DNA of 34,328 bases. Source: Herbaspirillum sp. ST 5-3 (GTDB lineage: Bacteria > Pseudomonadota > Gammaproteobacteria > Burkholderiales > Burkholderiaceae_D). A program made the position numbers and the translations under genes. Where the stretch lies: positions 1 through 34,328 of the forward strand of contig NZ_STGI01000022.1 in the NCBI RefSeq assembly GCF_004804275.1, read 5' to 3'. Positions 1-8,654 of the stretch are shown here, piece by piece. The notes below the pieces were generated by a model. That model did no database searches, had not been told where the DNA came from, and saw only the letters and a program-made list of their open reading frames with translations. Within the stretch, counting starts at the first letter, position 1; each line of letters begins with the position of its first letter.

Positions 1-110
1 TTTTTATCCGATCCATCGCAGCGAAGCCACTTGGCATCACTGATGGAATTAACGGCATTGATGATGGTGCCGACTGGAAAAGAGTCGGATGTATTGATAT
101 GCCGCCCCAT
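1..110 (-). CDS. Tail collar-like virion protein, N-terminal fragment
   Basis: An open frame of 36 codons runs off the left edge. Its ATG shares one base with the TAA of the preceding gene (TAATG), the same coupling seen elsewhere in this late operon. The visible part includes PVGTII near residue 12 and KWLRCDGS near residue 27. This resembles the start of phage tail-collar domains, in which a P-x-G-W-L-x-C-D-G signature is typical. If so it would be a fibre or appendage subunit in the virion. The call rests on a short fragment, so the family is uncertain, but the frame and coupling make a real gene likely. Confidence 0.6.
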   Translation of the reverse strand, partial: MGRHINTSDSFPVGTIINAVNSISDAKWLRCDGSDK

Positions 111-427
111 TACGCATTCCCCTCGAATCCATAAGCGACAACAGAAACGCCTGTGCCACTGGCGTACGCAACAAGAACCTTGGTCTCGTCCATCACAATG
201 CCGGTCCGCTCAAGGACACTGTTTGCATCGATCGTCGTGTCGTACTCAAGATAATCCGCATCGTTCGGCGTGCCGCTTGTGGATACGGCAAGACGAACCG
301 TTACGGATGTTGCATTGCGGTTGCAAATGGACACGGAAACCGTCGCCACTTTCGACGCAGGTACGGTATATACGGACGTGTTTGTAGTGGCGCTCAGATC
401 AGAAGCGCCAAGGCGGCCAGATGCCAT
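110..427 (-). CDS. Small virion-associated protein, function unknown
   Basis: This is a 105-residue protein, acidic and rich in Ser, Thr, Val and Ala, with alternating polar and hydrophobic stretches such as ATVSVSICNRNATSVTVRLA that suggest a beta-sandwich fold. It has no signal peptide or membrane segment. It lies one base downstream of the 159-residue gene and overlaps the next gene by one base. Position among head-tail and fibre genes suggests a structural or accessory virion part. I do not recognise a named family. Confidence 0.7.
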   Translation of the reverse strand: MASGRLGASDLSATTNTSVYTVPASKVATVSVSICNRNATSVTVRLAVSTSGTPNDADYLEYDTTIDANSVLERTGIVMDETKVLVAYASGTGVSVVAYGFEGNA

Positions 428-428
428 G

Positions 429-908
429 TCAGAACCCCGCTAGGAAGAATGTTTGTGCGTTGATGATGGAAGACCAACTAGCCGTTGCCCCATCCGTGAA
501 AATTGCCTCGCCCGAATGATTCGTTTGCCCGGGAAGCGTGGCGTTTAGCGATGTGGCGACGACAAATGCGCAGGACGCAGCGTCGGTCGTGTTTGTGCCT
601 ACGGCTTTTGTCGGAACCTTTGCCGCTCCCGCCGTGAAATCGTGCGTCCCGCTGTACGTTTCTCCGGCAATGTCGGCCTTGTCAGCGGTAAGCGTGTCAA
701 TCTGATCTTGAATCGAGGACGTGACCCCATCAACATAGTTCAGTTCGGTATGCGTCGACGTGACCGCGCCTGTCACGTTCGGGAAGGTCGTCTTGATCGT
801 GGATTTGAGCAGCCGGATATGATCATCCAGTGTTCTGCGCTGATCCGTCGAGCCGACAGGATTAGTAACAACCAGGTCACTGATGTAGGTTCCGGTTTCG
901 AGTGCCAT
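429..908 (-). CDS. Putative tail fibre or appendage protein
   Basis: This 159-residue protein begins MALETGTYISDLV and continues with NPVGSTDQRRTLDDHIRLLKS. That N-terminal layout is common in podovirus tail-appendage proteins. It is followed by a short coiled-coil-prone stretch (near residues 60-80) and a Thr/Ala/Gly-rich C-terminal half with ATSLNATLPGQ, typical of small fibre-like proteins. It sits between the adaptor and the small virion protein and starts two bases past the adaptor stop. A tail role is inferred from composition and position. Confidence 0.6.
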   Translation of the reverse strand: MALETGTYISDLVVTNPVGSTDQRRTLDDHIRLLKSTIKTTFPNVTGAVTSTHTELNYVDGVTSSIQDQIDTLTADKADIAGETYSGTHDFTAGAAKVPTKAVGTNTTDAASCAFVVATSLNATLPGQTNHSGEAIFTDGATASWSSIINAQTFFLAGF

Positions 909-910
909 GA

Positions 911-1597
911 TCAGTCCGTATAAATGTTGTAGCCGCTGCGGGCGGCAATTTCAGTCCTCAGAGGCGCAAGTGACTTGGCGCGCCCTGCTACCTTTTTGGC
1001 GGCAGAAATGGCGCGGTCGTACATGCGTTGCCATACCTGCATCGTGGTTGGATTGACGTCGCGCGTGAATGCGATGGATTGCAGTAACGCGCCGTAGAAA
1101 TATGCGTTCGGGAAGTTCTGCAGCAGCCAGTTTGTTGTGTTTGTGTCGGATAGATAGAAGCGCTTGAGCATCCGCAGCGTCATCGCATACTCCTGATCCG
1201 CAGGAATGTCGAATTCGATTTCGGAGCCGTTCACCGCCCAATACCTTGGCCTTCCAGACGATGTTGTATTGACTGGTAGCTGCTGAGGAAGGCAGTATGT
1301 CAGCGAAGTGCGCGACTCTCCGCTTATGTTGAAATAGAGCGCGATAGGCTCAATGAAATAATCCGGAAGCGTCGCCGTGCGGGCGCCAGACGCGAGCGTT
1401 ACCGCCTCGTCAGATTCCATCGTGCGCAGACGTAATTCAGCGTTAAACTCCACTTCAGCCAAAGCGATGAAGTCGGCAGCGCGGCCAGATACAGCAGATC
1501 CGCGATGCGTCCATGCGGTCACCGCAGATTGCAATTCTGCGTAGGTGTCAATGCCTGTTGCTACCGATGTTGCTGACTCAGAGACGACGATAGTCAC
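911..1597 (-). CDS. Putative head-tail adaptor
   Basis: The 228-residue product begins with a variable Thr/Ser-rich stretch, then a helical region (YAELQSAVTAWTHR, DFIALAEVEFNAELR) and a later SGARTATLPDYFIEPIAL segment. This pattern is known from podovirus adaptor proteins that bind the portal ring, functionally like P22 gp4. It lies after coat and decoration genes, where an adaptor is expected. The start follows the stop of the 68-residue gene by three bases. The family resemblance is recalled, not searched. Confidence 0.6.
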   Translation of the reverse strand: MTIVVSESATSVATGIDTYAELQSAVTAWTHRGSAVSGRAADFIALAEVEFNAELRLRTMESDEAVTLASGARTATLPDYFIEPIALYFNISGESRTSLTYCLPQQLPVNTTSSGRPRYWAVNGSEIEFDIPADQEYAMTLRMLKRFYLSDTNTTNWLLQNFPNAYFYGALLQSIAFTRDVNPTTMQVWQRMYDRAISAAKKVAGRAKSLAPLRTEIAARSGYNIYTD

Positions 1598-1600
1598 GGA

Positions 1601-1807
1601 TTACTCCCTATTCTTCGGCTTCGGGCCTGGCTTCTTGCGCTCCACAACGGGCGCAGCGACAGGAATATCGGCTTCAGGCATCTTCTTGTCGTCAGCCTTG
1701 GCCGCAGGATCAAAGCGGATCCATCCGTTCGCCTCGCACATCGCCGCTTCAGACTCCGAATAGCAGTCCTTCACGCCGTGATCGGGATGTTTCAACCAGA
1801 TCAGCAT
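1601..1807 (-). CDS. Small basic-tailed phage protein
   Basis: I chose the ATG at 1807 (68 residues) over the upstream TTG at 1819, because a GGAG Shine-Dalgarno is correctly spaced for 1807 and the TTG lies inside that site. The protein starts MLIWLKHPDHGVK. Its C-terminus is strongly basic (ERKKPGPKPKNRE), resembling an AT-hook-like GPKPK tail. An acidic/proline linker separates the parts. It lies directly downstream of a terminator. Function unknown; a minor virion or DNA-contacting role is conceivable. Confidence 0.7.
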   Translation of the reverse strand: MLIWLKHPDHGVKDCYSESEAAMCEANGWIRFDPAAKADDKKMPEADIPVAAPVVERKKPGPKPKNRE

Positions 1808-1819
1808 GTAAATCTCCAA

Positions 1820-1845
1820 TAAAAAAGGGACTCCGAAGAGTCCCC
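1820..1845 (-). terminator. Intrinsic terminator between late genes
   Basis: Read on the minus strand, GGGACTC and GAGTCCC form a perfect 7-bp stem around a TTCG tetraloop, followed by six T residues. It lies between the head-fibre-like gene and the small basic-tailed gene, inside what should be one late operon. Confidence 0.85.
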
Positions 1846-1863
1846 AAGCCTTAATTACTGCTT

Positions 1864-2184
1864 TTAGTTGGCCGCAACGACGCCAAGCGCTTCCAGACGC
1901 GCCTCAACTTCAGCGAGTCGCGTTTGCAGGTTCTTGATCACGTACAGAACCGTGATGCCTTCCTGCGCGGATGCGAAGCCGTACGGCGTGCTGGATGTCA
2001 GTGCCGCAATTGCATAATCCGGCGTGCCTTCTGCGTCAGCCGGGGTGATGGTGGTGAGTTGTGCCGTCAGGGCTGCGCCCTGAACAACCGGCGTCACACC
2101 GTAGAGGGAGACTTTTTCGGTGGTGGATGCGCCGACAGTGACGCCATCCGGGCGGCCGTCGCCTACAACATAAGGATCACTCAT
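1864..2184 (-). CDS. Head fibre / capsid decoration-like protein
   Basis: This 106-residue protein contains KVSLYGVTPVVQG near residue 24, close to the F/Y-G-x-T-P-V-x-Q motif of phage head-fibre proteins. It ends in a C-terminal heptad-like stretch (VIKNLQTRLAEVEARLEAL) predicted to form a trimeric coiled coil. It directly follows the coat gene, where decoration or head-fibre genes are usual, and has an excellent TAGGAG ribosome site. It would attach to the outside of the capsid. The family call is by motif, medium confidence. Confidence 0.65.
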   Translation of the reverse strand: MSDPYVVGDGRPDGVTVGASTTEKVSLYGVTPVVQGAALTAQLTTITPADAEGTPDYAIAALTSSTPYGFASAQEGITVLYVIKNLQTRLAEVEARLEALGVVAAN

Positions 2185-2203
2185 TTTTTGCTCCTAATTC
2201 AGA

Positions 2204-2230
2204 AAAGAAAAAGCCCTCCGAAGAGGGCTA
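2204..2230 (-). terminator. Intrinsic terminator after coat gene
   Basis: On the minus strand AGCCCTC and GAGGGCT pair around a TTCG loop and are followed by TTTTTCTTTTC. It begins seven bases after the coat protein stop and may set coat-protein expression above that of downstream genes. Confidence 0.85.
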
Positions 2231-2236
2231 AGTTGG

Positions 2237-3418
2237 TTACTTGGTGATGCGGCAGGCCAGTTGCGGACGAATGGCTTTATAGCCAAACAGCACGTCGATA
2301 CGGCTGATCCAGTCGTCGTTCACTGCATCGTATTGACGGATGAAGCGCATCGACAGACCTTCGAAGCGGTTGATCGCAGCCATATCCACGCCACCAGGGA
2401 CTTCCAGATCGGCAGACACGAAAGCGAACGCATCTTCGTGATAGGCCAAGCATTGGCCGTACGAGGTCGAAGCAGCGCCAACCCATACCAACGCTGCGCC
2501 GTTATCAGGCAATGCGCTGACGTTCTGCTTGCCGCCGGTCGAGATCATGGCCGGCGAGAAGGAGATGTCCGTCGCGGTCGGCGTGCCAGTCACGACGAAT
2601 TGCTGGAGATGGCCATAGGCGCGCTTTGTTTCCGGATGCACGGCATAGACGCCGGCAACGGTGAACACGCTGCCAACGGTCGGGGCCGAAGAGCAGTTCG
2701 CAATGGTCATCGAAGAGTCACCGGAGGCCACCGTGTCATTCACGGTCACACCAGTCACATCCGAGCCATTGGTATGCGAATAGATCGATTCGTTTTCGTA
2801 CCAATCAAATCCGCCTTGACGATCGATATAGCCTTCGATGTACTGCTTGTCGATCGCTTTGCCGGACTGGAACAAGCCTTTGTAAGCATCGGTCATCGTG
2901 GACATCGTTGCCGAGTCAACTTGCACGCGACGGCGATTGTCCTTCGGTGCCAAGTACTCATTCAGCTTTTGGCGAGCTTGGCCGAAGGTCAGCATCGTCG
3001 CCGGAGTCGTTCCTGCGGTGCCCACAAGGTTGTAGACTTCCGGAGTTACGCCGCTGATCACGGTCGATTCGATGTCGGCAGCGAGTGCGGACATTGCCGG
3101 CTCAAGGTGGCGCTTCTTGATTTCATCGATCGACAAGGTGAGATCAACGGAAGACATACCGAGATCAACGCCTTTTTGCGTTGCCATGGTCATGGTGACG
3201 CTGGATTCCGCGCTGTCCTGAACTTGTGCGGTCTTGCCGGTGCGAACCGTGTATTGATTCGGCAGACGGATGCGCAAATCAGAGCCGATCTTGCCACCCT
3301 TCTTTGCATACTGATCGTCATACTGACAGTTGATTGTGGAAATGAACGGGATTTTTTCGTGCAGGATCAGAAGACCTTCCTTCGTGATCATATCTGCTAC
3401 TTGATACGAACTAGCCAT
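2237..3418 (-). CDS. Major capsid protein, P22 gp5-like
   Basis: The 393-residue product has the length and layout of P22-type coat proteins. An N-terminal arm (ADMITKEGLLILHEKIPF) is followed by the HK97-like core. An inserted segment around residues 225-285 contains VGSVFTVAGVYAVHPETK and GHLQQFVV, which matches the P22 coat I-domain signature (D-V/F-x-x-A-G-V-Y-A-V-x-P-x-T-K). It lies between scaffold and decoration genes. It assembles into procapsids with the scaffold and expands on packaging. Confidence is high because both family motif and order agree. Confidence 0.93.
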   Translation of the reverse strand: MASSYQVADMITKEGLLILHEKIPFISTINCQYDDQYAKKGGKIGSDLRIRLPNQYTVRTGKTAQVQDSAESSVTMTMATQKGVDLGMSSVDLTLSIDEIKKRHLEPAMSALAADIESTVISGVTPEVYNLVGTAGTTPATMLTFGQARQKLNEYLAPKDNRRRVQVDSATMSTMTDAYKGLFQSGKAIDKQYIEGYIDRQGGFDWYENESIYSHTNGSDVTGVTVNDTVASGDSSMTIANCSSAPTVGSVFTVAGVYAVHPETKRAYGHLQQFVVTGTPTATDISFSPAMISTGGKQNVSALPDNGAALVWVGAASTSYGQCLAYHEDAFAFVSADLEVPGGVDMAAINRFEGLSMRFIRQYDAVNDDWISRIDVLFGYKAIRPQLACRITK

Positions 3419-3433
3419 GATTTATTCCTTCAA

Positions 3434-4345
3434 TTATTTGCGTTGCGAACGTCGCCATTTGGCGTATTCCTCCATCGTCATTTCGTGCGGCCGTTTGCGC
3501 GCAGGGGCGCTATTCGCCGTGACGGTCGGAACCGGCTTGGGCTGTGGCTGCGTGACGGGAGGCGGTGTTTGTTTCTTCAGTAGCTGGCGGCCAAGATGTG
3601 CTTCGTGGAGCAACTTGATAAAACGCGGGTCTTTCACTTGACGAAGTTCGTCATTGGTGAACCCCAATTCAGAAGCGGTCTTATCGAGTTGTTGTGCGAG
3701 TTCTGGACTCCAGCCTTTAATCTCGCGGGCGACGGTGGCATAGCATTCCTGGATTTGTTTGGCAGTTGACTGCTTCGCCTCCAGTGCCTTTTGCTCTTCC
3801 TGCTGCCGGCGTGTCATTTCCTTCTGCTGAATCTGCCCAACGGCGGCGTTGCGCGCCTTTTCGAGCTGCTGGTATTGGAACCAGAGCGCTTGCGCTTGTA
3901 CCGGGTCTTGGGTATTCAGTTGTTGCCAGTTCACTTGCTCGTACTGCTTGAGCGAGTTTTCCAGCGCGACTACTTGAGCAAGCTCTTGGATGTATTCCTG
4001 ATGCGCTTTGGCTTGGTTCGCGATCGCTTCCCGCTCCGCTTCAACTGCCTTACGCTGTTCGGCTACTTCCTGCGTCTTACGCGTATAGTCCGAGTGCATC
4101 AGGCGCTCGGCCTTCAGCTTTTCGGCTTTGCTCTTCGGCAGGGCGACTTTCAGCCCGTCGATGTCAAGCTCTTCCGATTCCTCTTCCGGCTCTGTTGCCG
4201 CTGGCTCGGTGTTTCCACCTTCTGCAGCCGCTTCTTCGCCGGTCGTTTCCTCTGCTGCTTCGACTCCATCATTCGCTGCGCCGTAATCGAACGTGTCTTC
4301 AACGGGTGCTGCGGATTCTTGGTTGGTCGTTTCTTCTGCTGCCAT
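3434..4345 (-). CDS. Capsid scaffolding protein
   Basis: This is a 303-residue, highly charged protein. The first 60 residues are very acidic (EEAAAEGG, TEPEEESEELDID). The middle (about 75-215) is a long Gln/Glu/Lys/Ala-rich coiled coil. The last 40 residues are Pro-rich and basic, with RKRPHEMT and WRRSQRK. A basic helix at the C-terminus is what P22-like scaffolds use to bind coat protein. Position between portal and coat genes is the expected one. It would leave the procapsid at maturation. Confidence 0.88.
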   Translation of the reverse strand: MAAEETTNQESAAPVEDTFDYGAANDGVEAAEETTGEEAAAEGGNTEPAATEPEEESEELDIDGLKVALPKSKAEKLKAERLMHSDYTRKTQEVAEQRKAVEAEREAIANQAKAHQEYIQELAQVVALENSLKQYEQVNWQQLNTQDPVQAQALWFQYQQLEKARNAAVGQIQQKEMTRRQQEEQKALEAKQSTAKQIQECYATVAREIKGWSPELAQQLDKTASELGFTNDELRQVKDPRFIKLLHEAHLGRQLLKKQTPPPVTQPQPKPVPTVTANSAPARKRPHEMTMEEYAKWRRSQRK

Positions 4346-4382
4346 GGTTTGTCACTCCTTTTTGGTTGGTGACGGGTGAAAT

Positions 4383-4406
4383 GAAAAAGGCCGCTCGCGG
4401 CGGCCT
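4383..4406 (-). terminator. Intrinsic terminator after portal gene
   Basis: On the minus strand a GGCCGC/GCGGCC stem with a five-base loop is followed by CTTTTTCAT. It sits between the portal stop and the scaffold start. Confidence 0.75.
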
Positions 4407-4428
4407 CGGTGGAAATCGCTGGAGTGCT

Positions 4429-6579
4429 TTACTGGCTTGCTCCGGGCGTAAAAAAACCGCCCTGCGGCGGTTGCGGTTGATTCATCGTTGGATTTGGCGG
4501 ACCATTCGGCGGCATTGGCGGTGCGCCTTGCGGCATCTGCGGCGGCATCGCTGCATTCGGCATCATTTGGCCGTTCGGCATTTGGTGCATGGCCTGCATC
4601 GGTTGCATCGGCAGCACGTCCGGCGATTGCAGCACCTGTTGAATCGTCTGCATCACCATGATCTGCACTTGCTCAGGCGTCATTCCACCGCCCATCACCT
4701 TCAAGCGATCGGATTCGGCTTTGTAAGCGTCAATATCCAGCTTGCGAGCCTCCAGCGCCTTATCCGCCTTCTCTTGCTGCAATTGCTGCCCGAGGTTCGC
4801 CATGTTTTGCGACATCTGCTGGATCTGCTGCTGCATTTGCTGCACTTGCGGATTCTGCCCTTGTACTTGCGGCGGCAATACTGACTGCAGGCGGCGCGCA
4901 ATCTCGTCTGCCTCCGGCCAATCCTGATTCTTCGCGAGCAGATCACCAATCAACGGCGCAGCAGCCGGGAATGCACGAATAAACTCAGTCATCTGATAGG
5001 CGGCTTCCTCGCGTTGCGAAGCGAAGCTTGGGCCAGTCGAAACGGTCAAGTCGTACTTACCGAGAGCAAGGTTGTACATTTGCTCTGTGCCGGGAATCGG
5101 CTGATTAATCGGCACGTTCTGCGGCTTGTTGTCCAAGCCCATCACGCGAATAATGCGCGCTTGGCTGTAGTAATGCGGTATCAGGTCGATCAAGATGCGG
5201 CCAGTGTGCGCAATCGCTCGCGCCTGGTTGTCGATAAAGTGAAAGTTCGACATGTCGCCTTGCATCTTGCGCTGGTTAATCGCCACGCCGGATGTTTCAT
5301 TGCTGCGCGCGCCCATCGAAGCGTCGTACATGCCGAAGATGGCTTTCATGTCATCGGAGGCATTCAACGCTTCTTGGAGCGGGCCAGCAGGAACACCGGA
5401 GAACGGCTGGCGCTGCGGCGGCATATTGCCAGCCTCGGGCACAGCGTCATATTCAAGGAAAGCGTGCGACGTGGTGTTTGCTGTGGCCCACTTTTCCGCA
5501 TCAGTCACGAACGCACCAACGGGGCCGATATACGGCGCTTTCGGAGCCAATGCCACCAGCTCTGTTGTGGTCGTGCGCCAGTAGTTGAAAGAGCGCTGCG
5601 CGTCCTTGCCGGAACGATGCAGACTGCGCAAATACCGCTTGCCTTCGACATTCACCTCTTCGCCGTAAATCGGCACAATCGGGATGTATTTGCCAAGCCA
5701 GTCATTCTCTTCGAGGATTTCCGCCCCCGACATGATCTGCTGCTTGACCTTCCACCCTTTTGTTTCGCGCTCCCCGGTGACGGTGATGCCCATCGAATCG
5801 AGGATGTCCTTGATCGTCAAACCTTCCGCTTCGGGAGCCGCGCCATGATACCAATCAGCCTGAACAATGCGCCCATCAGACAGGCGAACAATCTTCTTCT
5901 TGACCTCGTTCCGCTTCCACCGTTCGGCAACAACGATCTTCTTACCTTCGCGCCAGTTCTCGCCCAGCTCGGCATATTCGCCAATGTCCCAATCAACCTT
6001 TTCCGCGCCCTTGTACTTGCTTTCGAATAGTTCTTCTGTGAGCAGATCGGTGATGAAAGCCGTGTTCCAGTCGGACGAATCAGCGGCGGTCGAATAGGGA
6101 TCGCCATAGACCGAGAACGGGTTTGAGATGCGCCCAATGCCAAGATCCATATCGAACGAATCTTCATCGGCGTAATCCGCTGTAACCCGCCAGTAACCGA
6201 AGCCACCCGCCACTGCGAATTCAAGTCCGGTGTCATACGCCACATCCGCGTTTGACGTGTATTCGATGTTGCGGATCAAGCCGCTGATAATCTCTGCAGT
6301 CTTCGGATCGGCCTTGCTGTCTGCGGGATGCACCTTGATTGCCGGCTTGTTACGACGCCCATTGTTGACGACCTGTTTGATGAATTGGCGCGTCTTATTG
6401 ATGGTCAGGCACGGACGCCCTTCAAGTTCGCGCTGCTTGACGATCTCAGCCGGCCATTGCTCATCTAATAGCGCAAAGCGGATGTCTTCCAGCGCAGCCG
6501 ATCGATTGTCCGTCTCGTGCTCCACGCAGAGGTCGAATTCATCCAGCGCTTCCTTGAGAGTGTCTTTGTCGTTTGCCAT
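4429..6579 (-). CDS. Portal protein, P22 gp1-like
   Basis: The 716-residue product matches P22-type portals in size and layout. An N-terminal portion includes EGRPCLTINKTRQFIKQVVNN near residue 55, followed by a wing/stem core with ERWKR and SGVAINQRK. Beyond residue 555 there is a long Gln/Met-rich helical region that would form the C-terminal barrel, and then a Pro/Met/Asn-rich tail. It forms the dodecameric ring for DNA entry and binds terminase and adaptor. It follows the terminase genes. The last codons encode a terminator-like hairpin, listed separately. Confidence 0.93.
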   Translation of the reverse strand: MANDKDTLKEALDEFDLCVEHETDNRSAALEDIRFALLDEQWPAEIVKQRELEGRPCLTINKTRQFIKQVVNNGRRNKPAIKVHPADSKADPKTAEIISGLIRNIEYTSNADVAYDTGLEFAVAGGFGYWRVTADYADEDSFDMDLGIGRISNPFSVYGDPYSTAADSSDWNTAFITDLLTEELFESKYKGAEKVDWDIGEYAELGENWREGKKIVVAERWKRNEVKKKIVRLSDGRIVQADWYHGAAPEAEGLTIKDILDSMGITVTGERETKGWKVKQQIMSGAEILEENDWLGKYIPIVPIYGEEVNVEGKRYLRSLHRSGKDAQRSFNYWRTTTTELVALAPKAPYIGPVGAFVTDAEKWATANTTSHAFLEYDAVPEAGNMPPQRQPFSGVPAGPLQEALNASDDMKAIFGMYDASMGARSNETSGVAINQRKMQGDMSNFHFIDNQARAIAHTGRILIDLIPHYYSQARIIRVMGLDNKPQNVPINQPIPGTEQMYNLALGKYDLTVSTGPSFASQREEAAYQMTEFIRAFPAAAPLIGDLLAKNQDWPEADEIARRLQSVLPPQVQGQNPQVQQMQQQIQQMSQNMANLGQQLQQEKADKALEARKLDIDAYKAESDRLKVMGGGMTPEQVQIMVMQTIQQVLQSPDVLPMQPMQAMHQMPNGQMMPNAAMPPQMPQGAPPMPPNGPPNPTMNQPQPPQGGFFTPGASQ
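4449..4472 (-). terminator. Terminator-like hairpin inside the portal 3' end
   Basis: AACCGCC and GGCGGTT (minus strand) form a perfect 7-bp stem with a GCAG loop, followed at once by a run of T residues, all within the last 15 codons of the portal gene (the T run encodes Phe-Phe). It looks like an intrinsic terminator but lies upstream of the stop codon, so its activity would depend on translating ribosomes. Confidence 0.5.
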
Positions 6580-6580
6580 A

Positions 6581-6604
6581 AAAGAAAAGCCGCGCTAGGC
6601 GGCT
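6581..6604 (-). terminator. Intrinsic terminator after large terminase
   Basis: On the minus strand AGCCGC/GCGGCT pair around a five-base loop, followed by TTTTCTTTTAT. It lies just before the portal start codon and so separates terminase from portal transcription. Confidence 0.75.
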
Positions 6605-6625
6605 CTCGGTATCCTCATCATTCGG

Positions 6626-8113
6626 TTATCCCATCCATCCGCCAGAAACAACGCGGCGCTCGGTTTTTGGTTTCCTTGGCCGATCCTTCTGCCTTACAGG
6701 GAACGCAAAAGACAATATCCATGCATCGCAACGATTCGGAGATGGAATCCCGCGCGCTTTCATTTCTTTCTTGCTCTCGATTTGAATCTTTCCGTCCATT
6801 CGCGGGACGGTTTGTGGGGCTTGAATCTCGTCGCGGAGGGTGGGATCTTCCGGCAAGCATCCGCCAGCCTTGAGCCAGTCGCGCCCGTTTTTGTACATCT
6901 CAGCCCGCTTGTTTAAACAGCCAGGGTCGCCAGACTCACCGGCGAACCACACAAGCTGCCACTTTCGCCCCCACGTCTTGCCAACGGATGCAACGCCCGT
7001 GCCGTATCCAGCGTCAATGAAGACCGCGTCTGCTTCCTGCTCATCCTCATGTTTAGCAAGACGCTGCGCAATATCAACGTCGTTATCGTTCTTGGCGAAG
7101 GTTTCCAATATCTGGAAGTGCAATCCCTGCCTAAGCCCTATAACGCCCTCGTCATCACCCTCCCACGCATTGTCAAGCGTGAGAATCTTTGGCGCGAATT
7201 CGCACTGCTTTGGCTCGATCTTCTTGCCATACGCGGCGCTGACATCGGACTCTCCGATGAATTGGCGCGACGACATGGACGGGAAAAGACCGCGAACACG
7301 AATCTTTACAAAGTCGGACTCTTCGCCGTAGTCGGCAACCCACTTTGCAATTTGCTCCTTGTTTGTCCCCTCTACCGTCCTACTGTCAATCTGCCTAGTC
7401 TTCCAACGATGCTTGAATCTGCGGAAGCACTCACGGAACCGCCCCATGTTTCGCGTCGGGTTTCCGAATGCAATCCAAATAATTTCCGTTTCTTCGTCGG
7501 TCAGCGCGCCTTCTGCCACTTCCCAAACGCGATCAGCAATTGCGGAAGCCTCATCAAAAATCAGGACAATGCGCTTTCCCTTGTTGTGCAGGCCGGCAAA
7601 TGCTTCCGTGTTGTGCTCAGACCAAGGCACGAAATCAGCGCGCCATGTTTTTGCGTGTTCCTTGTCCTTCGCTGCTATGCTCGTGGATTGCGGATCAAAC
7701 CAATGCGACGTTATTGAAAGCCGTTGCCACTTCCCGACCTCGGGGCTGGTCTTTGTTCTAAGCTGCGTATCTGTATTGGCGGTGATAACAACCTTGGTGT
7801 CATCACAGGTTGAGAGCGCCCAATTGACGATCATTCCTATTTCAGCGGATTTGCCAATACCATGGCCAGAAGCCACGGCAAGCATAAGCGGCTGAAATCG
7901 CGTCTCAGGGTTATCCAAGTGGTCGCGAATGTCCGTCAGAACATCAACCTGCCATTCGCGCGGCCCATCGTATTTTTCCAGCTCACCAACACCCCAATCG
8001 TAGGCGTGATTTACCCAAGATACTGGGTCTTTTGCGCAATCCGCTGCGAGCTGGATTAACTCTTCTTCCCTATCCACCGTTGCGCTTTCTAGCTCGGGCC
8101 AGACGCTCAGCAA
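6626..8113 (-). CDS. Terminase large subunit
   Basis: This packaging motor of 495 residues has the ATPase Walker A SGHGIGKS at 82-89 and Walker B IVLIFDE at 182-188. A C-terminal RNase H-like nuclease carries acidic residues in LTLDNA (Asp314), VFIDAG (Asp367) and RCDAW (Asp463). It cuts and translocates DNA into the procapsid together with the small subunit and portal. The longest frame begins at a TTG overlapping terS by 44 bases. A GTG at 8077, overlapping the terS stop by eight bases, is an equally plausible start and would give 483 residues. Confidence 0.95.
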   Translation of the reverse strand: MLSVWPELESATVDREEELIQLAADCAKDPVSWVNHAYDWGVGELEKYDGPREWQVDVLTDIRDHLDNPETRFQPLMLAVASGHGIGKSAEIGMIVNWALSTCDDTKVVITANTDTQLRTKTSPEVGKWQRLSITSHWFDPQSTSIAAKDKEHAKTWRADFVPWSEHNTEAFAGLHNKGKRIVLIFDEASAIADRVWEVAEGALTDEETEIIWIAFGNPTRNMGRFRECFRRFKHRWKTRQIDSRTVEGTNKEQIAKWVADYGEESDFVKIRVRGLFPSMSSRQFIGESDVSAAYGKKIEPKQCEFAPKILTLDNAWEGDDEGVIGLRQGLHFQILETFAKNDNDVDIAQRLAKHEDEQEADAVFIDAGYGTGVASVGKTWGRKWQLVWFAGESGDPGCLNKRAEMYKNGRDWLKAGGCLPEDPTLRDEIQAPQTVPRMDGKIQIESKKEMKARGIPSPNRCDAWILSFAFPVRQKDRPRKPKTERRVVSGGWMG

Positions 8114-8612
8114 GCGAATCAGTTACAACAACATCCAGCTTGTCAGTGAACAGCTTTAAGTGCCGGCCCAGTAACTCAAGGGATCCGCGTTTATCCCAAA
8201 ACTTGATCTTCGCCGTATGTTCGATGTCGGCCGGTTCGCCGCCAGGGATTCGGGATGTGACAACTTCGATGCTGGAAACTGACGCCGCGATCTCATCCGG
8301 CAGCATGTGAATAGGAAGCAGCTGCCCATTCTCGTTAAACACCTTGCGAATGTCCGCAAAAGCCAACTTTCCAATCTCGGAAAGAACCTGCTCAGAACTG
8401 ATTTCAACCTTCTCTGAACGCCTATCCATTGCTTCTTGGATATATTTCGCTACCTTTATGTTTCTTAAGAGCTGCGATGCCATCGACTCAGCCGCATTGC
8501 CCTTCCCGGTGTACCCAGCGCGCTTATAGGCTGCCGTAGCGTTTAAGTCGATCAGATACTCGTCCGCGAACCTTCGCTGCTTATCGGTCAGTCCTGATGC
8601 GTCCTTTGCCAT
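8070..8612 (-). CDS. Terminase small subunit
   Basis: The 180-residue product shows the Terminase_2 (XtmA-like) pattern: LTDKQRRFADEYLIDLNATAAYKRAGY at the N-terminus (DNA-binding helix-turn-helix), then AAESMASQLLRN and VSEIGKLAFADIRK-like middle segments. It recognises the packaging site and loads the large subunit. It is immediately upstream of, and overlapping, terL, as usual. A GGGGA ribosome site lies close to the ATG. Confidence 0.92.
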   Translation of the reverse strand: MAKDASGLTDKQRRFADEYLIDLNATAAYKRAGYTGKGNAAESMASQLLRNIKVAKYIQEAMDRRSEKVEISSEQVLSEIGKLAFADIRKVFNENGQLLPIHMLPDEIAASVSSIEVVTSRIPGGEPADIEHTAKIKFWDKRGSLELLGRHLKLFTDKLDVVVTDSLAERLARARKRNGG

Positions 8613-8654
8613 TCATCCCCGGAGTTCTTTCGATTGTTCCGGCCTCGGTTGCGT

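Noticed and set aside
2261-3583. 440-codon plus-strand frame opposite the coat gene
   Set aside because: It is antisense to the coat protein, rich in Arg/His/Cys, and begins without a ribosome site. It mirrors the codon bias of the true gene.
5014-6030. 338-codon plus-strand frame opposite the portal gene
   Set aside because: Antisense shadow of the portal gene with Arg/His-rich composition and no ribosome site.
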